From assembly GCA_028284865.1 (NCBI GenBank), contig JANQQV010000001.1, positions 1 through 35,716 on the forward strand: 35,716 nucleotides of DNA. Direction: 5' to 3'. The stretch is from Rhodothermales bacterium. GTDB lineage: Bacteria; Bacteroidota; Rhodothermia; Rhodothermales; UBA10348. The position numbers and the translations under genes were made by a program. The notes beneath the pieces were generated by a model that saw only the letters and a program-made list of their open reading frames with translations, ran no database searches and was not told the origin of the DNA. Of the stretch, positions 25,375 to 34,148 are shown piece by piece. Numbering within the stretch: the first letter of the stretch is position 1; each line of letters opens with the position of its first letter.

Positions 25375-27093
25375 ATGCTATCTCGTCGCGCCTTCATCGA
25401 ATCGGCCTCCCTGGCTGGACTTGCCTCTTTCGTATCCCCAAGCGAACTCTTTCCATCAGAATCGGGTCAGGATGCCTTCATGACATCCGTCTCGAAAGCT
25501 GGTGATATCACGCTGGAGACCATCGAGGCGGCCGAAACCGTGGCCGGCCTTTCCTTCACAGCGGAGGAAAGGGAGTTGATGCTTGAAGGATTGCAGCGAG
25601 CAGTTGCCGATTATGATGCCATCCGGGCGGTGGATCTGCCCAACAGCGTTCCCCCGTCTATCCGGTTCGACCTGCGCTATTCCGGTGTTTCGATACCCAG
25701 TCTTCCTGCGCGCGTGCCCGCTGCATGGCAACCCTCGAAAGATCTTGAGAGGCCGTCTAGCGACGAAGCCCTAGCCTACCAGACAGTACCGGAGTTGGCC
25801 GCCCTTTTGCGGTCTCGTAAGGTGACGTCCATGGAGTTGACCGAGCTCTACCTGGCACGGCTGAAACAATATGACCCGGTATTGGAGTGCGTCGTTTCGC
25901 TGACAGAAGAGCGAGCCCGTAGGCAGGCGGCTGCGGCCGATGCCGAGCTCGATGCCGGGTCCTGGCGAGGCCCGCTTCACGGGATTCCGTGGGGGGCAAA
26001 AGACCTTCTAGATGTGGAGGGATACCCAACGACCTGGGGCGCAGCGCCTTACCAGTCCCGAGCATCGGGCCCCGACGCTGAGGTTGTTCGGCGGCTGGAC
26101 GAGGCCGGCGCCGTTCTGGTCGCGAAACTCACCCTTGGAGCATTGGCCATGGGTGATGTCTGGTATGGTGGGCGTACCAACAACCCATGGAATATTGAGC
26201 GCGGATCGAGTGGTTCTTCGGCTGGTCCCGGTGCGGCTGTAGCAGCCGGTTTGGTGGGCTTTGCGATTGGATCGGAAACGCTTGGATCGATCGTGTCCCC
26301 GTCCACCCGGAATGGGGTAACGGGGCACCGCCCAACGTATGGGCGCGTCAGCCGCAACGGAGCCATGGCGCTGAGCTGGACCATGGATAAACTGGGTCCG
26401 ATGTGTCGAAGTGCGGCGGGCTGTGCGCTGGTCTTCGACGCCATCCACGGCCACGATCCGGGTGAACCCGATACGGTCACGACAGGGTTCGACTGGCCCA
26501 TCTCCCGTAACGTCCACGACGTTCGCATCGGGTACCTGGACGGGGCGTTTGATCGCGAACAGGACCAGGCCGTCCTCGACCAATTGTCCAGCGCGGGTCA
26601 TTCATTGAAACCCGTTTCCTTTCCTGAAATTGATCCGTCACCACTGATCTTGATGCTCCGCGTCGAAGCGGCAGCGGCCTTTGATCATTTGACGCGTTCC
26701 AATCGAGACGACGAGTTGGTACGTCAGGACGCCGGCGCGTGGCCGACTTCGTTCCGCCGCGCTCGATTCGTACCCGCGGTCGAGTACGTGAATGCCAGTC
26801 GGGTTCGAACCCTTCTCATGCGTGAGATGACGAAGTTATTCGAACAGGTCGACGTCCTGGTGATGCCTTCATTTGGCAACCCTGGATTGTCCATCTCGAA
26901 TCTGACCGGACATCCGTGCGTGACGATGCCTCATCACTTTGCCGAGGTGGAAGACGCCACCGTTGCGGAACGGCGGAATCCTCAGTCCATCACGTTTCTG
27001 GGCGGACTGTATCGCGACGACTTGGTTCTTGCCGTGGCTGACGCTTGGCAGCAATCGACGGATTATCACTTGCGTCGCCCGCCGATCCGATAG
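25375..27093 (+). CDS. Amidase-signature-family hydrolase with twin-arginine-like N-terminus
   Basis: The 572-residue product has an N-terminal SRRAFIESASLAGLASF segment that resembles a Tat signal, so export is possible. After an unassigned stretch of about 120 residues comes the amidase-signature domain. The Ser-cisSer-Lys triad can be placed at Lys209 (WGAKDLLD), a serine of the GSSGSSAGPG loop near 278, and Ser305 (ETLGSIVSPS). Related enzymes (aspartyl/glutamyl-tRNA amidotransferase A, fatty-acid and peptide amidases) act on many amides, so the substrate cannot be told. It is not gatA: there is no gatC/gatB neighbour and the export signal argues against it. The next gene begins 24 nt on. 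Confidence 0.87.
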   Translation: MLSRRAFIESASLAGLASFVSPSELFPSESGQDAFMTSVSKAGDITLETIEAAETVAGLSFTAEERELMLEGLQRAVADYDAIRAVDLPNSVPPSIRFDLRYSGVSIPSLPARVPAAWQPSKDLERPSSDEALAYQTVPELAALLRSRKVTSMELTELYLARLKQYDPVLECVVSLTEERARRQAAAADAELDAGSWRGPLHGIPWGAKDLLDVEGYPTTWGAAPYQSRASGPDAEVVRRLDEAGAVLVAKLTLGALAMGDVWYGGRTNNPWNIERGSSGSSAGPGAAVAAGLVGFAIGSETLGSIVSPSTRNGVTGHRPTYGRVSRNGAMALSWTMDKLGPMCRSAAGCALVFDAIHGHDPGEPDTVTTGFDWPISRNVHDVRIGYLDGAFDREQDQAVLDQLSSAGHSLKPVSFPEIDPSPLILMLRVEAAAAFDHLTRSNRDDELVRQDAGAWPTSFRRARFVPAVEYVNASRVRTLLMREMTKLFEQVDVLVMPSFGNPGLSISNLTGHPCVTMPHHFAEVEDATVAERRNPQSITFLGGLYRDDLVLAVADAWQQSTDYHLRRPPIR

Positions 27094-27117
27094 CCGCTCC
27101 CTTTATCCCTTGCCGCC

Positions 27118-27762
27118 ATGTCATTCGAGCGTCTTCCTGGGCACCCTGGATCCTGGCCTGAAGCCCAGCAGGATTGGCTTCAGGTACTCGATGCGTCGGG
27201 GTATCAGCCAGATGCAGAACGGCCCTTTCAGCCGCAAACGTTAAAACAGGTGTTCACCCAAGTGATGGATCTGGGGCGACGGGCGGGGCGGCTCGCTCAA
27301 GTCATGGCGTTTCTGGGGCATCAGGAGGCCCGATTCCGTCAGCTTCGTGAACAGATCGGCATTGAGCGCGCCGCCCCGCCCGAAGACCTTTCGCCCGTGG
27401 CCGTGGTGGTAGAGACACCTTCCGGCTGGTTTGCTCCGGGAGGCTGGGTGCCGGATATCATCGATCGAGCAGCTGGTCGCGACGTTCTGAACACAAGCGG
27501 AGGTGAACCACGCGAGGTTGATCTGCCTGCTTTGTCTACCATGTCCATCGCTCACCTCTTTGTCCTTTCGGGGAGCGATGCGGAAAGACGATCGCAGATC
27601 GAGGGAATTCGCGAACTGGACGGGAAGGAGGCATCCTTTGAGGTGCATGTGGTCCGAAAGCCGCTGATCTGGCTTCATCCAGGCCCCAAGCTGGCCAGTG
27701 CGGTATTTGAGGCCGCTTCACGAATCCATGACCGCCCGGACCTATTTTCCGGAAAGGCCTGA
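27118..27762 (+). CDS. BtuF-like (periplasmic binding protein type II) fragment: helix plus C-terminal lobe only
   Basis: The 214-residue product has no signal peptide. The segment QTLKQVFTQVMDLGRRAG...AFLGHQEARFRQLREQIG matches the backbone helix of BtuF-like cobalamin/haem/siderophore-binding proteins, and GWFAPGGWVPDIIDRAAGRDVLN with the ending HPGPKLASAVFEAASRIHDRPDLF matches their C-terminal lobe. The usual N-terminal lobe of about 100 residues is absent, and the 24-nt gap to the amidase gene has no room for it. It may be a cytoplasmic family member, a decayed binding protein or a separate domain use. A TonB receptor lies about 1 kb downstream on the other strand. Confidence 0.65.
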   Translation: MSFERLPGHPGSWPEAQQDWLQVLDASGYQPDAERPFQPQTLKQVFTQVMDLGRRAGRLAQVMAFLGHQEARFRQLREQIGIERAAPPEDLSPVAVVVETPSGWFAPGGWVPDIIDRAAGRDVLNTSGGEPREVDLPALSTMSIAHLFVLSGSDAERRSQIEGIRELDGKEASFEVHVVRKPLIWLHPGPKLASAVFEAASRIHDRPDLFSGKA

Positions 27763-27828
27763 TGTGCGATGGGCGCTCGTTCGCTTGACATCAGGTCCCA
27801 TCCCCGGAAACCAATCTTCCCCGATCTC

Positions 27829-28179
27829 ATGTCGCACACCTTCTACCTGGTCCTGCACATCGTCGGACTCGTCCTGCTGACCGCCTCTCTCGGCGGCATG
27901 CTGATCCATCGTCAAACGGGCAGCGGTGATCGTCCGAAAATGCTCGCCATCGTGCATGGCATCGGCGCGTTCTTGCTGCTTCTGGCCGGATTCGGCATGC
28001 TCGCTCGCCTTGGAATCATGTGGCCCTGGCCGGGTTGGGTGGTTCTGAAAGTCGTCCTCTTCGTCATCCTGGGAGTATTTCCAACCATCTCGAGACGCTT
28101 TGATGCCGGCATCGGCTGGTGGGTGGCCATCCTGCTGATCCTGTTGGCTGCCTGGACGGGTATTACAAAGCCCTTCTGA
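27829..28179 (+). CDS. Small four-helix membrane protein
   Basis: The 116-residue product consists almost wholly of four predicted transmembrane helices: FYLVLHIVGLVLLTASLGGM, an IGAFLLLLAGFGMLARLG segment, VVLKVVLFVILGVFPTI and GWWVAILLILLAAWTG. A histidine in the first helix and one before the second (AIVHGIGAF) recall SirB-like or haem-binding membrane families, but I cannot assign it. The ATG at 27829 is preferred; an upstream frame to 27769 adds 20 polar residues. It lies between the BtuF-like gene and the YfiT-like gene, with 21 nt to the latter. Confidence 0.75.
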   Translation: MSHTFYLVLHIVGLVLLTASLGGMLIHRQTGSGDRPKMLAIVHGIGAFLLLLAGFGMLARLGIMWPWPGWVVLKVVLFVILGVFPTISRRFDAGIGWWVAILLILLAAWTGITKPF

Positions 28180-28200
28180 TTTCCACTCCTTCAGAATAAC

Positions 28201-28758
28201 ATGTCAGAAGCTTCCGCCACGTTCTCTGATCCGCGTTACCCGATCGGACCCTTCACCTACGCCTCTGAATTCGGTCCGGGCGACCGTGAGGCATGTATCT
28301 CTGCCATCGCTGCCCTGCCTGCGGCTTTGCGGGCGTCCTGCGACGACCTCAACGAGGAGCAGTTGGACACGCCTTACCGCGAGGGAGGGTGGACGGTGCG
28401 TCAGCTGGTGCACCACGTGTTTGACAGCCATGCAAACGCCTTCATCCGGTTCCGTCTCGCCCTTACCGAGGATCATCCGCGGATAACGGCCTACAACGAA
28501 GCGGATTGGGCGAAGCTGCCGGACACCTTCGACGTGCCCATCGGTGTTTCACTGGATTTACTCGACGGACTCCATCGCCGCTGGGTCTCAATGTTAAACG
28601 CAATGTTGAACCAACTCGGTGATTCCGTCTGGTCTCGAACACTGGATCACCCGGAAAACGGGACGATGAGCCTGGACATGCTACTGCAGATGTACGCATG
28701 GCATGGGGCGCACCACACGGCGCACGTGACACGTTTGCGGGAAGCGAAAGGCTGGTAA
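28201..28758 (+). CDS. YfiT/BstA-type DinB-fold protein, putative bacillithiol S-transferase
   Basis: The 185-residue product matches the YfiT family of Bacillus: DPRYPIGPF near the start, YREGGWTVRQLVHHVFDSHANAFIRFRLALTED, and the C-terminal WHGAHHTAHV. The three metal-binding histidines are in LVHHV and WHGAHHTAH. Members of this DinB-like group have been described as metal-dependent hydrolases and as bacillithiol S-transferases that detoxify electrophiles. The presence of ypdA in the same window fits the bacillithiol reading. Its thiol partner in this organism is inferred. Confidence 0.83.
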   Translation: MSEASATFSDPRYPIGPFTYASEFGPGDREACISAIAALPAALRASCDDLNEEQLDTPYREGGWTVRQLVHHVFDSHANAFIRFRLALTEDHPRITAYNEADWAKLPDTFDVPIGVSLDLLDGLHRRWVSMLNAMLNQLGDSVWSRTLDHPENGTMSLDMLLQMYAWHGAHHTAHVTRLREAKGW

Positions 28759-28773
28759 TTTGCCTGCGCGAGA

Positions 28774-31050
28774 TCACTGCTTCCAGGTCAACTGAATGGT
28801 GAATCGGCGCGGTTCGCCCAGGATGGCAGGTCGGTCGACGTAGTGATATTCCAGCACGTTCTGGACCAGAACGCCGAATCGGAATGAACCGTGATCGTAC
28901 GATGCGCGCACGTCGAGCACGCGCGTGTCCACCATCTGGTCGGCATCCGTGACGAAACGGGCGAAATCGGTCTCGATCCGATCAGGTTCGCTCAAGAATC
29001 GGTAGTCGGCGCCTGCCCTCAGTCCGCCTGCGACAGTTGCTTCGACGGAGCCCACGATCTGATGCTCTGGCCGGAAGGGAAGGGGTTCGCCCGTATCATT
29101 TTCCTCCGTGGCCAACCAGGTATGGCCAAGCGAAGCCTTCCACGTCCCGCGAACCGCTTGCCACTCGAGCATGACTTCGCTGCCGCGAATGGTGGCCTCG
29201 TCCAGGTTCACGAATTGGAAAGCCTGCTCCTGAGGCACCAGCCGGGGTTCGATGAAGCGCTCGTACTGGTTGTGGAATAGCGACAGGTCCCACGAAACGG
29301 CACCCCACGATGCTTCCCGCGAAACGCCCCGCCACCCGATCTCGAAGCTGCGGCTGATTTCAGGTCGGAGCTCCAGATTCCGGATGATGGGCAGGAATTC
29401 CCGGTTGTCCGTGAATCGTTCGGCGAATGAAGGCACCCGGAAACCGTCCCCGACGGCCGCTCGGAGTGTGTTGTTGGTCCAACCCGTCCAGGCGACACTG
29501 ATCTTGGGGCTCACGCGGGCCTCGGAATCCGAAGCGTCAATCCGATAGTGGTCCAGTCGAAGGCCGCCAACCAGCTGCCACTCTTCGTTGACTTGCTGTT
29601 CGCCATGGACGAAAGCGGCCATCTCGGGCTGACCACCGAGGCGATCACCGTCGTTGGTCACAAAGAAGGAGCTTTTCGTGGTCAAGGCGTCGCGGGACAG
29701 ACCGAGCGTCACACGTCGACTGGAAGAGGGGATCCAGTTTGCCTGCCATTCGCCGCCGTATCGAGCACCGAGGGTACCTTCCTGGATGTCTTTGCGCTGG
29801 CCCGTCTGGTCGTCGATGGGTTGGACGAGGGTCCCGAATCCGCGCAGTCGCAGCTCATGATAGAATGACGCGTTCACGAAATGTCGAATGACAGGCAGAA
29901 ACGAGATCTGCCGCACGAAATCATCGGGAGCGCCATTCGGGGAGGAGGCGGGGTCTGGTGTGTCACCAAAGGAAATCCGCCCGGGAGTGAGCGGGTTGCG
30001 AGCCGATTCCCAGAAAATGAAGTTGTCTCGCTGCCGGGCCATGATGCCGAGAAGCGTCTCCACCCTAAGCGATGATGTGGGTTGCCATGCGGCTTTACCG
30101 AATGCATGGAGCACGTCCCTTCCCGAAAGCGCCGTGTAGCCTGCATCTCGCCTGAATGTCACGCTGGTCCACCACGCCAGCGAAGGCGAGGAGCGCCGGG
30201 CGTGGGAAGCGGATACACCCCAGAAAGGCCGGTATTCGTCGCCATGAACCCAACCATTTCGCCAGACCTCGTGCCGAACCGGATCCCAGACGCCAGCGAA
30301 TGACCGGATTTCGGTGGCCTGGCGAACGTCGGGCAGGTCCCGGGTGATTACGTTGACTACACCGCCGAGGGCGCCGCCCCCGTACAGGGCTGATCCCGGA
30401 CCCTTCAAGACTTCGATCTGCTTGATTTCGGTCGCCGGTAGCGCCTCCAAAGGCACGCCATCCGAGTCGGGGGTCAATAGCGGCATCCCATCGAGCATCA
30501 GCAAAACGCGGCTACCTGTGTTGTACGCGAATCCGCTTGATCCCCGGACGTTGATTTGATTGCCCAGGATGTTGACGCCGGATACGGTTCGCAGGGCCTC
30601 GTCGAGCACAACGGTGTTACGGCTGCTGAGGTCTTCAGCAGAAAGCACGGAAACGGAAACCGGTACCGAGAGCGCAGGCTGTTCTCGACGTGATGCCGTG
30701 ACCACCACTTCGTCCGAGAGCAATGTCTTGAAGGCCATCACCACGTCCACAATGGTTGTGGCTCCCGGGACGATGCGAACCGTCTGCGTCTGGGTAAAAA
30801 AACCAATCGCCGAGAATCGTAGTACGACAGTCCCCGCATCGAGGCCATCCAGCAGATACCGACCGTCTTGATCTGCCGCCGTGCCCAGGTTGGTGCCTTC
30901 CACCAGAACGTTGACGCCGGGCAGTGGCAAGCCATCCTCATCCGTGACCCGACCTTCGATCTGTTGCGACCATGCCGAGCTGGACCCCAGAACTGCGACC
31001 AGCATCAAGCTGCTCAGCAATCGGGCGATATGACACCGTGCATGCATCAT
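28774..31050 (-). CDS. TonB-dependent outer-membrane receptor with CarboxypepD-reg-like N-terminal domain
   Basis: The 758-residue product has a signal peptide ending at about SSAWSQ, then a carboxypeptidase-regulatory-like domain (IEGRVTDEDGLPLPGVNVLVEG...). The plug domain follows (VVVTASRREQPALSVPVSVSVLSAEDL; IEVLKGPGSALYGGGALGGVVNVIT, about residues 115-240), and the rest is a beta-barrel ending in a short aromatic tail (FTIQLTWKQ). It imports a large or scarce ligand using TonB energy; iron complexes or cobalamin are typical, but the substrate cannot be read. Its ATG overlaps the stop of the upstream lipoprotein gene (ATGA), so the two are coupled. Confidence 0.94.
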   Translation of the reverse strand: MMHARCHIARLLSSLMLVAVLGSSSAWSQQIEGRVTDEDGLPLPGVNVLVEGTNLGTAADQDGRYLLDGLDAGTVVLRFSAIGFFTQTQTVRIVPGATTIVDVVMAFKTLLSDEVVVTASRREQPALSVPVSVSVLSAEDLSSRNTVVLDEALRTVSGVNILGNQINVRGSSGFAYNTGSRVLLMLDGMPLLTPDSDGVPLEALPATEIKQIEVLKGPGSALYGGGALGGVVNVITRDLPDVRQATEIRSFAGVWDPVRHEVWRNGWVHGDEYRPFWGVSASHARRSSPSLAWWTSVTFRRDAGYTALSGRDVLHAFGKAAWQPTSSLRVETLLGIMARQRDNFIFWESARNPLTPGRISFGDTPDPASSPNGAPDDFVRQISFLPVIRHFVNASFYHELRLRGFGTLVQPIDDQTGQRKDIQEGTLGARYGGEWQANWIPSSSRRVTLGLSRDALTTKSSFFVTNDGDRLGGQPEMAAFVHGEQQVNEEWQLVGGLRLDHYRIDASDSEARVSPKISVAWTGWTNNTLRAAVGDGFRVPSFAERFTDNREFLPIIRNLELRPEISRSFEIGWRGVSREASWGAVSWDLSLFHNQYERFIEPRLVPQEQAFQFVNLDEATIRGSEVMLEWQAVRGTWKASLGHTWLATEENDTGEPLPFRPEHQIVGSVEATVAGGLRAGADYRFLSEPDRIETDFARFVTDADQMVDTRVLDVRASYDHGSFRFGVLVQNVLEYHYVDRPAILGEPRRFTIQLTWKQ

Positions 31051-31514
31051 CGAGGCGGGAAAAGCGGCGGGTTATCGAAATCAACAACCACCGAAACGGT
31101 GACCGTGCCGCCGCGGGGAACGGTGAATACGCCTCCATCCGATTCTACCAGGCCAACTGGTCGCCAATCGAGCAGCTCTGGTCCATATTTCTGGGCAACA
31201 CCAGAATAGAAGTAGGTGCCGGCCTGGACGTTCTCGAGCCTGAATTCGTGTCGATCCACTCCTGTCGGCAATCCCTGGCTTATGGCCATTTCATTCAGAC
31301 GGAAAAAGTCAGTGGTGTCCTGAGGCACGAATCGCATGGCGATGAAGCGCAGATCTTCCAACTCGGCCTCTGATGGCCAGCTGTCCGTGTACACGATGGT
31401 GCCCTGGATCGTCCCCGTGCCATCATCTTCAGGCGGTTGAAGGCCTGAATCGCATGCTGCCAGGAAGAGGCAGGCCACGATCGGAAGAGTGATATGCCGT
31501 CCGAGTTGGGTCAA
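31047..31514 (-). CDS. Lipoprotein coupled to the TonB receptor
   Basis: The 155-residue product has a lipoprotein signal (ITLPIVACLFLAAC, Cys at about 21) and a beta-rich body containing TIQGTIVYTDSWP and FRLENVQAGTYFYSGVAQ, a layout seen in small Ig-like or carboxypeptidase-regulatory-like surface domains. No named family is certain. The start is TTG at 31512-31514; no better start keeps the signal intact. Its stop overlaps the receptor start, so it is probably an accessory lipoprotein of that transporter. A perfect inverted repeat lies 13 nt upstream. Confidence 0.8.
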   Translation of the reverse strand: MTQLGRHITLPIVACLFLAACDSGLQPPEDDGTGTIQGTIVYTDSWPSEAELEDLRFIAMRFVPQDTTDFFRLNEMAISQGLPTGVDRHEFRLENVQAGTYFYSGVAQKYGPELLDWRPVGLVESDGGVFTVPRGGTVTVSVVVDFDNPPLFPPR

Positions 31515-31526
31515 GAGGTACCGGGC

Positions 31527-31546
31527 GTGAGTGATTGGTCACTCAC
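31527..31546. promoter_or_regulatory. Perfect 8-bp inverted repeat, candidate operator
   Basis: GTGAGTGA (31527-31534) and TCACTCAC (31539-31546) flank a TTGG spacer, 13 nt upstream of the lipoprotein start codon. On the minus strand TACTTCTTG (31559-31551) just upstream is a degenerate -7 box, so the repeat would cover the transcription start. It may be a repressor site for a dimeric regulator or a 5'-UTR hairpin. No regulator gene is adjacent. Confidence 0.5.
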
Positions 31547-31705
31547 CAGTCAAGAAGTAGAAAAACCGAAGCCGAGTGGATTGGATAGTACAGCAACAAC
31601 GTACTGCATTCAATGCCTGCTGGCGGCACCGAAACGCAAAGCCCGAAATTGGCCGTCTCAGCTACCTTTCTGGCCCTGAACCTCCGATTGTGAAGGTCGA
31701 ATCCG

Positions 31706-31737
31706 TTTGGACTGGGCTGGAAACGACCCTATATTTG
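31706..31737 (+). promoter_or_regulatory. Bacteroidota-type promoter of queA
   Basis: TTTG at 31706-31709 and TATATTTG at 31730-31737 are separated by 20 nt, an exact match to the Bacteroidota primary-sigma consensus TTTG-N19-21-TAnnTTTG. Transcription would start near 31743, about 70 nt before queA. The 5' leader has a GGGAGG/CCTCCC hairpin (31751-31756 with 31771-31776). Confidence 0.85.
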
Positions 31738-31812
31738 CGGTCCTTTTTTGGGGAGGTTCACCCGCCCTTTCCTCCCGTCACATTTCGATCCCATCAAGCC
31801 CCGTAAGGCCGC

Positions 31813-32859
31813 ATGAAGCTCACCCAGTTCAAGTACGAGTACCCGAAGAACCTCATTGCCAAATATCCCGCAGAGCCCCGCGATTCGTCGCGATTGATGG
31901 TGCTCAATCGGGCAGACCAAACTATCGAACATCGCACGTTCTCCGACATCGGAGAGTACTTCAAGAAGGGCGATGTGATGATCGTGAACAACACGAAGGT
32001 GTTTCCCGCCCGACTGTTCGGCAACAAAGAGAAGACGGGTGCCCGTATCGAGGTTTTCCTCCTGCGTGAGTTGAATCCCGAAAGCCGCTTGTGGGACGTG
32101 ATTGTTGATCCAGCCCGGAAAATCCGGATCGGCAACAAGCTCTACTTCGAGAATGGCCTGATCGCCGAGGTCATCGACAACACGACATCGCGCGGACGTA
32201 CGATCCGTTTCGTGTTTGAAGGCAGCAACGAAGAGCTCTACGACAAGATTGACGAGATCGGGGAGACTCCGATCCCGCCATATCTCAAGCGTGACGTCGA
32301 GCCTGAGGACCGGGAGCGGTACCAGACGATGTTCGCTGCGGAACGCGGTGCAGTTGCCGCTCCGACGGCTGGCTTGCACTTCACGCCCGAGCTGATCGGT
32401 TCGCTGGAGAAGAAAGGAGTCGATGTTCTGCCTGTCACGCTCCACACGGGTCTCGGTACATTCCGCCCTGTTGAGGTCGAAGATCTGACCAAGCACCGGA
32501 TGGATAGCGAGTTCTACCATGTCACGCCGGAGGTCGCCGAGCGCGCGAATGTTGCACTGGCTTCGTCAGACAACACGGTCACGGCCGTGGGAACGACGGT
32601 GGTTCGTGCCATCGAGTCGAGCCTGTCCGCAGCCTACAACCTGAAGGCGAATATTGGTTGGACTGACAAATTCATCTATCCGCCCTACGACTTCCACATC
32701 ACCGAGCGACTGATCACGAACTTCCACATGCCCCGAAGCACGCTGATGATGCTGATCGCCGCGTTCGCTGGGTATGACTTCATGCGCGAAGCGTACGACG
32801 TCGCCATCAAGGAGAAGTATCGTCTGTTTTCCTTCGGCGATGCCATGCTCATCGTCTGA
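31813..32859 (+). CDS. queA: S-adenosylmethionine:tRNA ribosyltransferase-isomerase QueA
   Basis: The 348-residue product transfers and isomerises the ribosyl part of SAM onto 7-aminomethyl-7-deazaguanine in tRNA, giving epoxyqueuosine. The family landmarks are all there: [64 protein letters not shown], and [20 protein letters not shown]. Length and N-terminus are normal. It has its own strong promoter and is followed after 53 nt by ispD, which may share the transcript. Confidence 0.97.
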   Translation: MKLTQFKYEYPKNLIAKYPAEPRDSSRLMVLNRADQTIEHRTFSDIGEYFKKGDVMIVNNTKVFPARLFGNKEKTGARIEVFLLRELNPESRLWDVIVDPARKIRIGNKLYFENGLIAEVIDNTTSRGRTIRFVFEGSNEELYDKIDEIGETPIPPYLKRDVEPEDRERYQTMFAAERGAVAAPTAGLHFTPELIGSLEKKGVDVLPVTLHTGLGTFRPVEVEDLTKHRMDSEFYHVTPEVAERANVALASSDNTVTAVGTTVVRAIESSLSAAYNLKANIGWTDKFIYPPYDFHITERLITNFHMPRSTLMMLIAAFAGYDFMREAYDVAIKEKYRLFSFGDAMLIV

Positions 32860-32912
32860 TGAGTTCGAACAGGGCGTCGCTGGCGTGACGTTCCTCCATC
32901 AACACCATTCCC

Positions 32913-33668
32913 ATGTCATCGAACGGACAGGTTGCGGTCATCATTCCAGCTGCGGGTCAGGGTACCCGGTTGGGAGGACACCGCAAGCAGTTCCGCGTCC
33001 TGGGAGGCCGATCCGTACTGGTTCAGACTCTCTTGGTCTTCGAGCGGCATGCTCAGGTGGATCACATTATCGTCGCAACGCCGTCTGATGCCGTCGAGCC
33101 GTTGGGTGTCGAGTTGCGTCGCGTTGGCATCACGAAACTGTTGAATGTGGTCGCCGGTGGCGATTCGCGCCAGGCATCGGTGCACGCGGCACTTGCTGCC
33201 GTCCCGGAAGAGGTCGATGTCGTACTGATACACGATGCCGTTCGCCCCTTCGTACGCATGTCATCCGTACAGCGGGTGATCGATCAGACCCGTGCCACCG
33301 GAGCGGCTTCATTGGCGCTGGGAATCACGGATACCGTCCGCCGGATTGAAGCGGAAAACGGCGAAGTGCGTTTCGGTGAAACCGTGCCCCGCGAAGAACT
33401 CGTTCGGGTCCAGACGCCGCAGGGTTTCCGTACGTCCTGGCTGGTTGAAGCTCACCAGAAAGCGGAATCCGAAGGTTGGTCGGCAACCGACGATGTCCAA
33501 TTGGTCCAGCAGCTTGGTCACCCGGTTGTGCCGGTTCCGGGAAGCACGATGAACATGAAAATCACAACGCCCGAAGATTGGGAGACTGCCGTCCGGTATT
33601 GGCCCGATTGGAAGGAAGTGCTTGCCATGGAAGAGCGCGAACAGATTGTGGGGCAGGAGACCCGTTGA
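32913..33668 (+). CDS. ispD: 2-C-methyl-D-erythritol 4-phosphate cytidylyltransferase
   Basis: The 251-residue product joins CMP to methylerythritol phosphate in the non-mevalonate isoprenoid pathway. The nucleotide-binding signature AVIIPAAGQGTRLGG...KQF is near the N-terminus, and VLIHDAVRPFV and TPQGFRTSWL follow in family order. The ATG at 32913 puts this motif at the expected position. ispF follows after 3 nt, so two steps of the pathway (the third and the fifth) are coexpressed. Confidence 0.97.
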   Translation: MSSNGQVAVIIPAAGQGTRLGGHRKQFRVLGGRSVLVQTLLVFERHAQVDHIIVATPSDAVEPLGVELRRVGITKLLNVVAGGDSRQASVHAALAAVPEEVDVVLIHDAVRPFVRMSSVQRVIDQTRATGAASLALGITDTVRRIEAENGEVRFGETVPREELVRVQTPQGFRTSWLVEAHQKAESEGWSATDDVQLVQQLGHPVVPVPGSTMNMKITTPEDWETAVRYWPDWKEVLAMEEREQIVGQETR

Positions 33669-33671
33669 CTC

Positions 33672-34148
33672 ATGCGTGTAGGTTTCGGCTATGATGTGCA
33701 TCGATTGGTAGAGGGACGACCCCTGATTCTGGGTGGAGTCACCATTGACCATTCAGTTGGCTTGGACGGTCATTCCGATGCTGACGTCCTCTTGCATGCC
33801 ATCACGGACGCCATCCTGGGCGCTGCAGCCATGGGCGACATCGGCAGCCATTTCCCTGACACGGACCCTGCATTCAAAGGAGCCGACTCCATGGAGCTCC
33901 TTCGGGAGGTCGTCCGTCGCGTGGGCAAAGAAGGGTTTCAACTAGTGAATGTGGATGCCACGGTGGCTGCTCAAGCGCCCAAGCTGCGCCCTCACATTGA
34001 CGAGATGCGACGTCGCATAGCTGAGGGCGTTGGCCTGGACGTTGGCGCCGTTTCGGTCAAGGCCACGACGACCGAAAAGCTGGGCTTCGTCGGTACGAAG
34101 GAAGGAATGGCCGCTTACGCGGTCTGCTTGATCGATTCGGCTTCCTGA
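33672..34148 (+). CDS. ispF: 2-C-methyl-D-erythritol 2,4-cyclodiphosphate synthase
   Basis: The 158-residue product cyclises CDP-methylerythritol 2-phosphate with release of CMP. The zinc ligands are in GFGYDVHRL (Asp8, His10) and [23 protein letters not shown] (His at about 42), and the C-terminal [19 protein letters not shown] loop binds the CDP part. Length is standard. It is not fused to ispD. Its TGA overlaps the next ATG (TGATG). Confidence 0.97.
   Translation: MRVGFGYDVHRLVEGRPLILGGVTIDHSVGLDGHSDADVLLHAITDAILGAAAMGDIGSHFPDTDPAFKGADSMELLREVVRRVGKEGFQLVNVDATVAAQAPKLRPHIDEMRRRIAEGVGLDVGAVSVKATTTEKLGFVGTKEGMAAYAVCLIDSAS

Noticed and set aside
31515-31705. Cobalamin riboswitch before the lipoprotein/TonB receptor unit
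   Set aside because: Considered because of the BtuF-like gene nearby, but I could not find the B12-box or the conserved core in this stretch.
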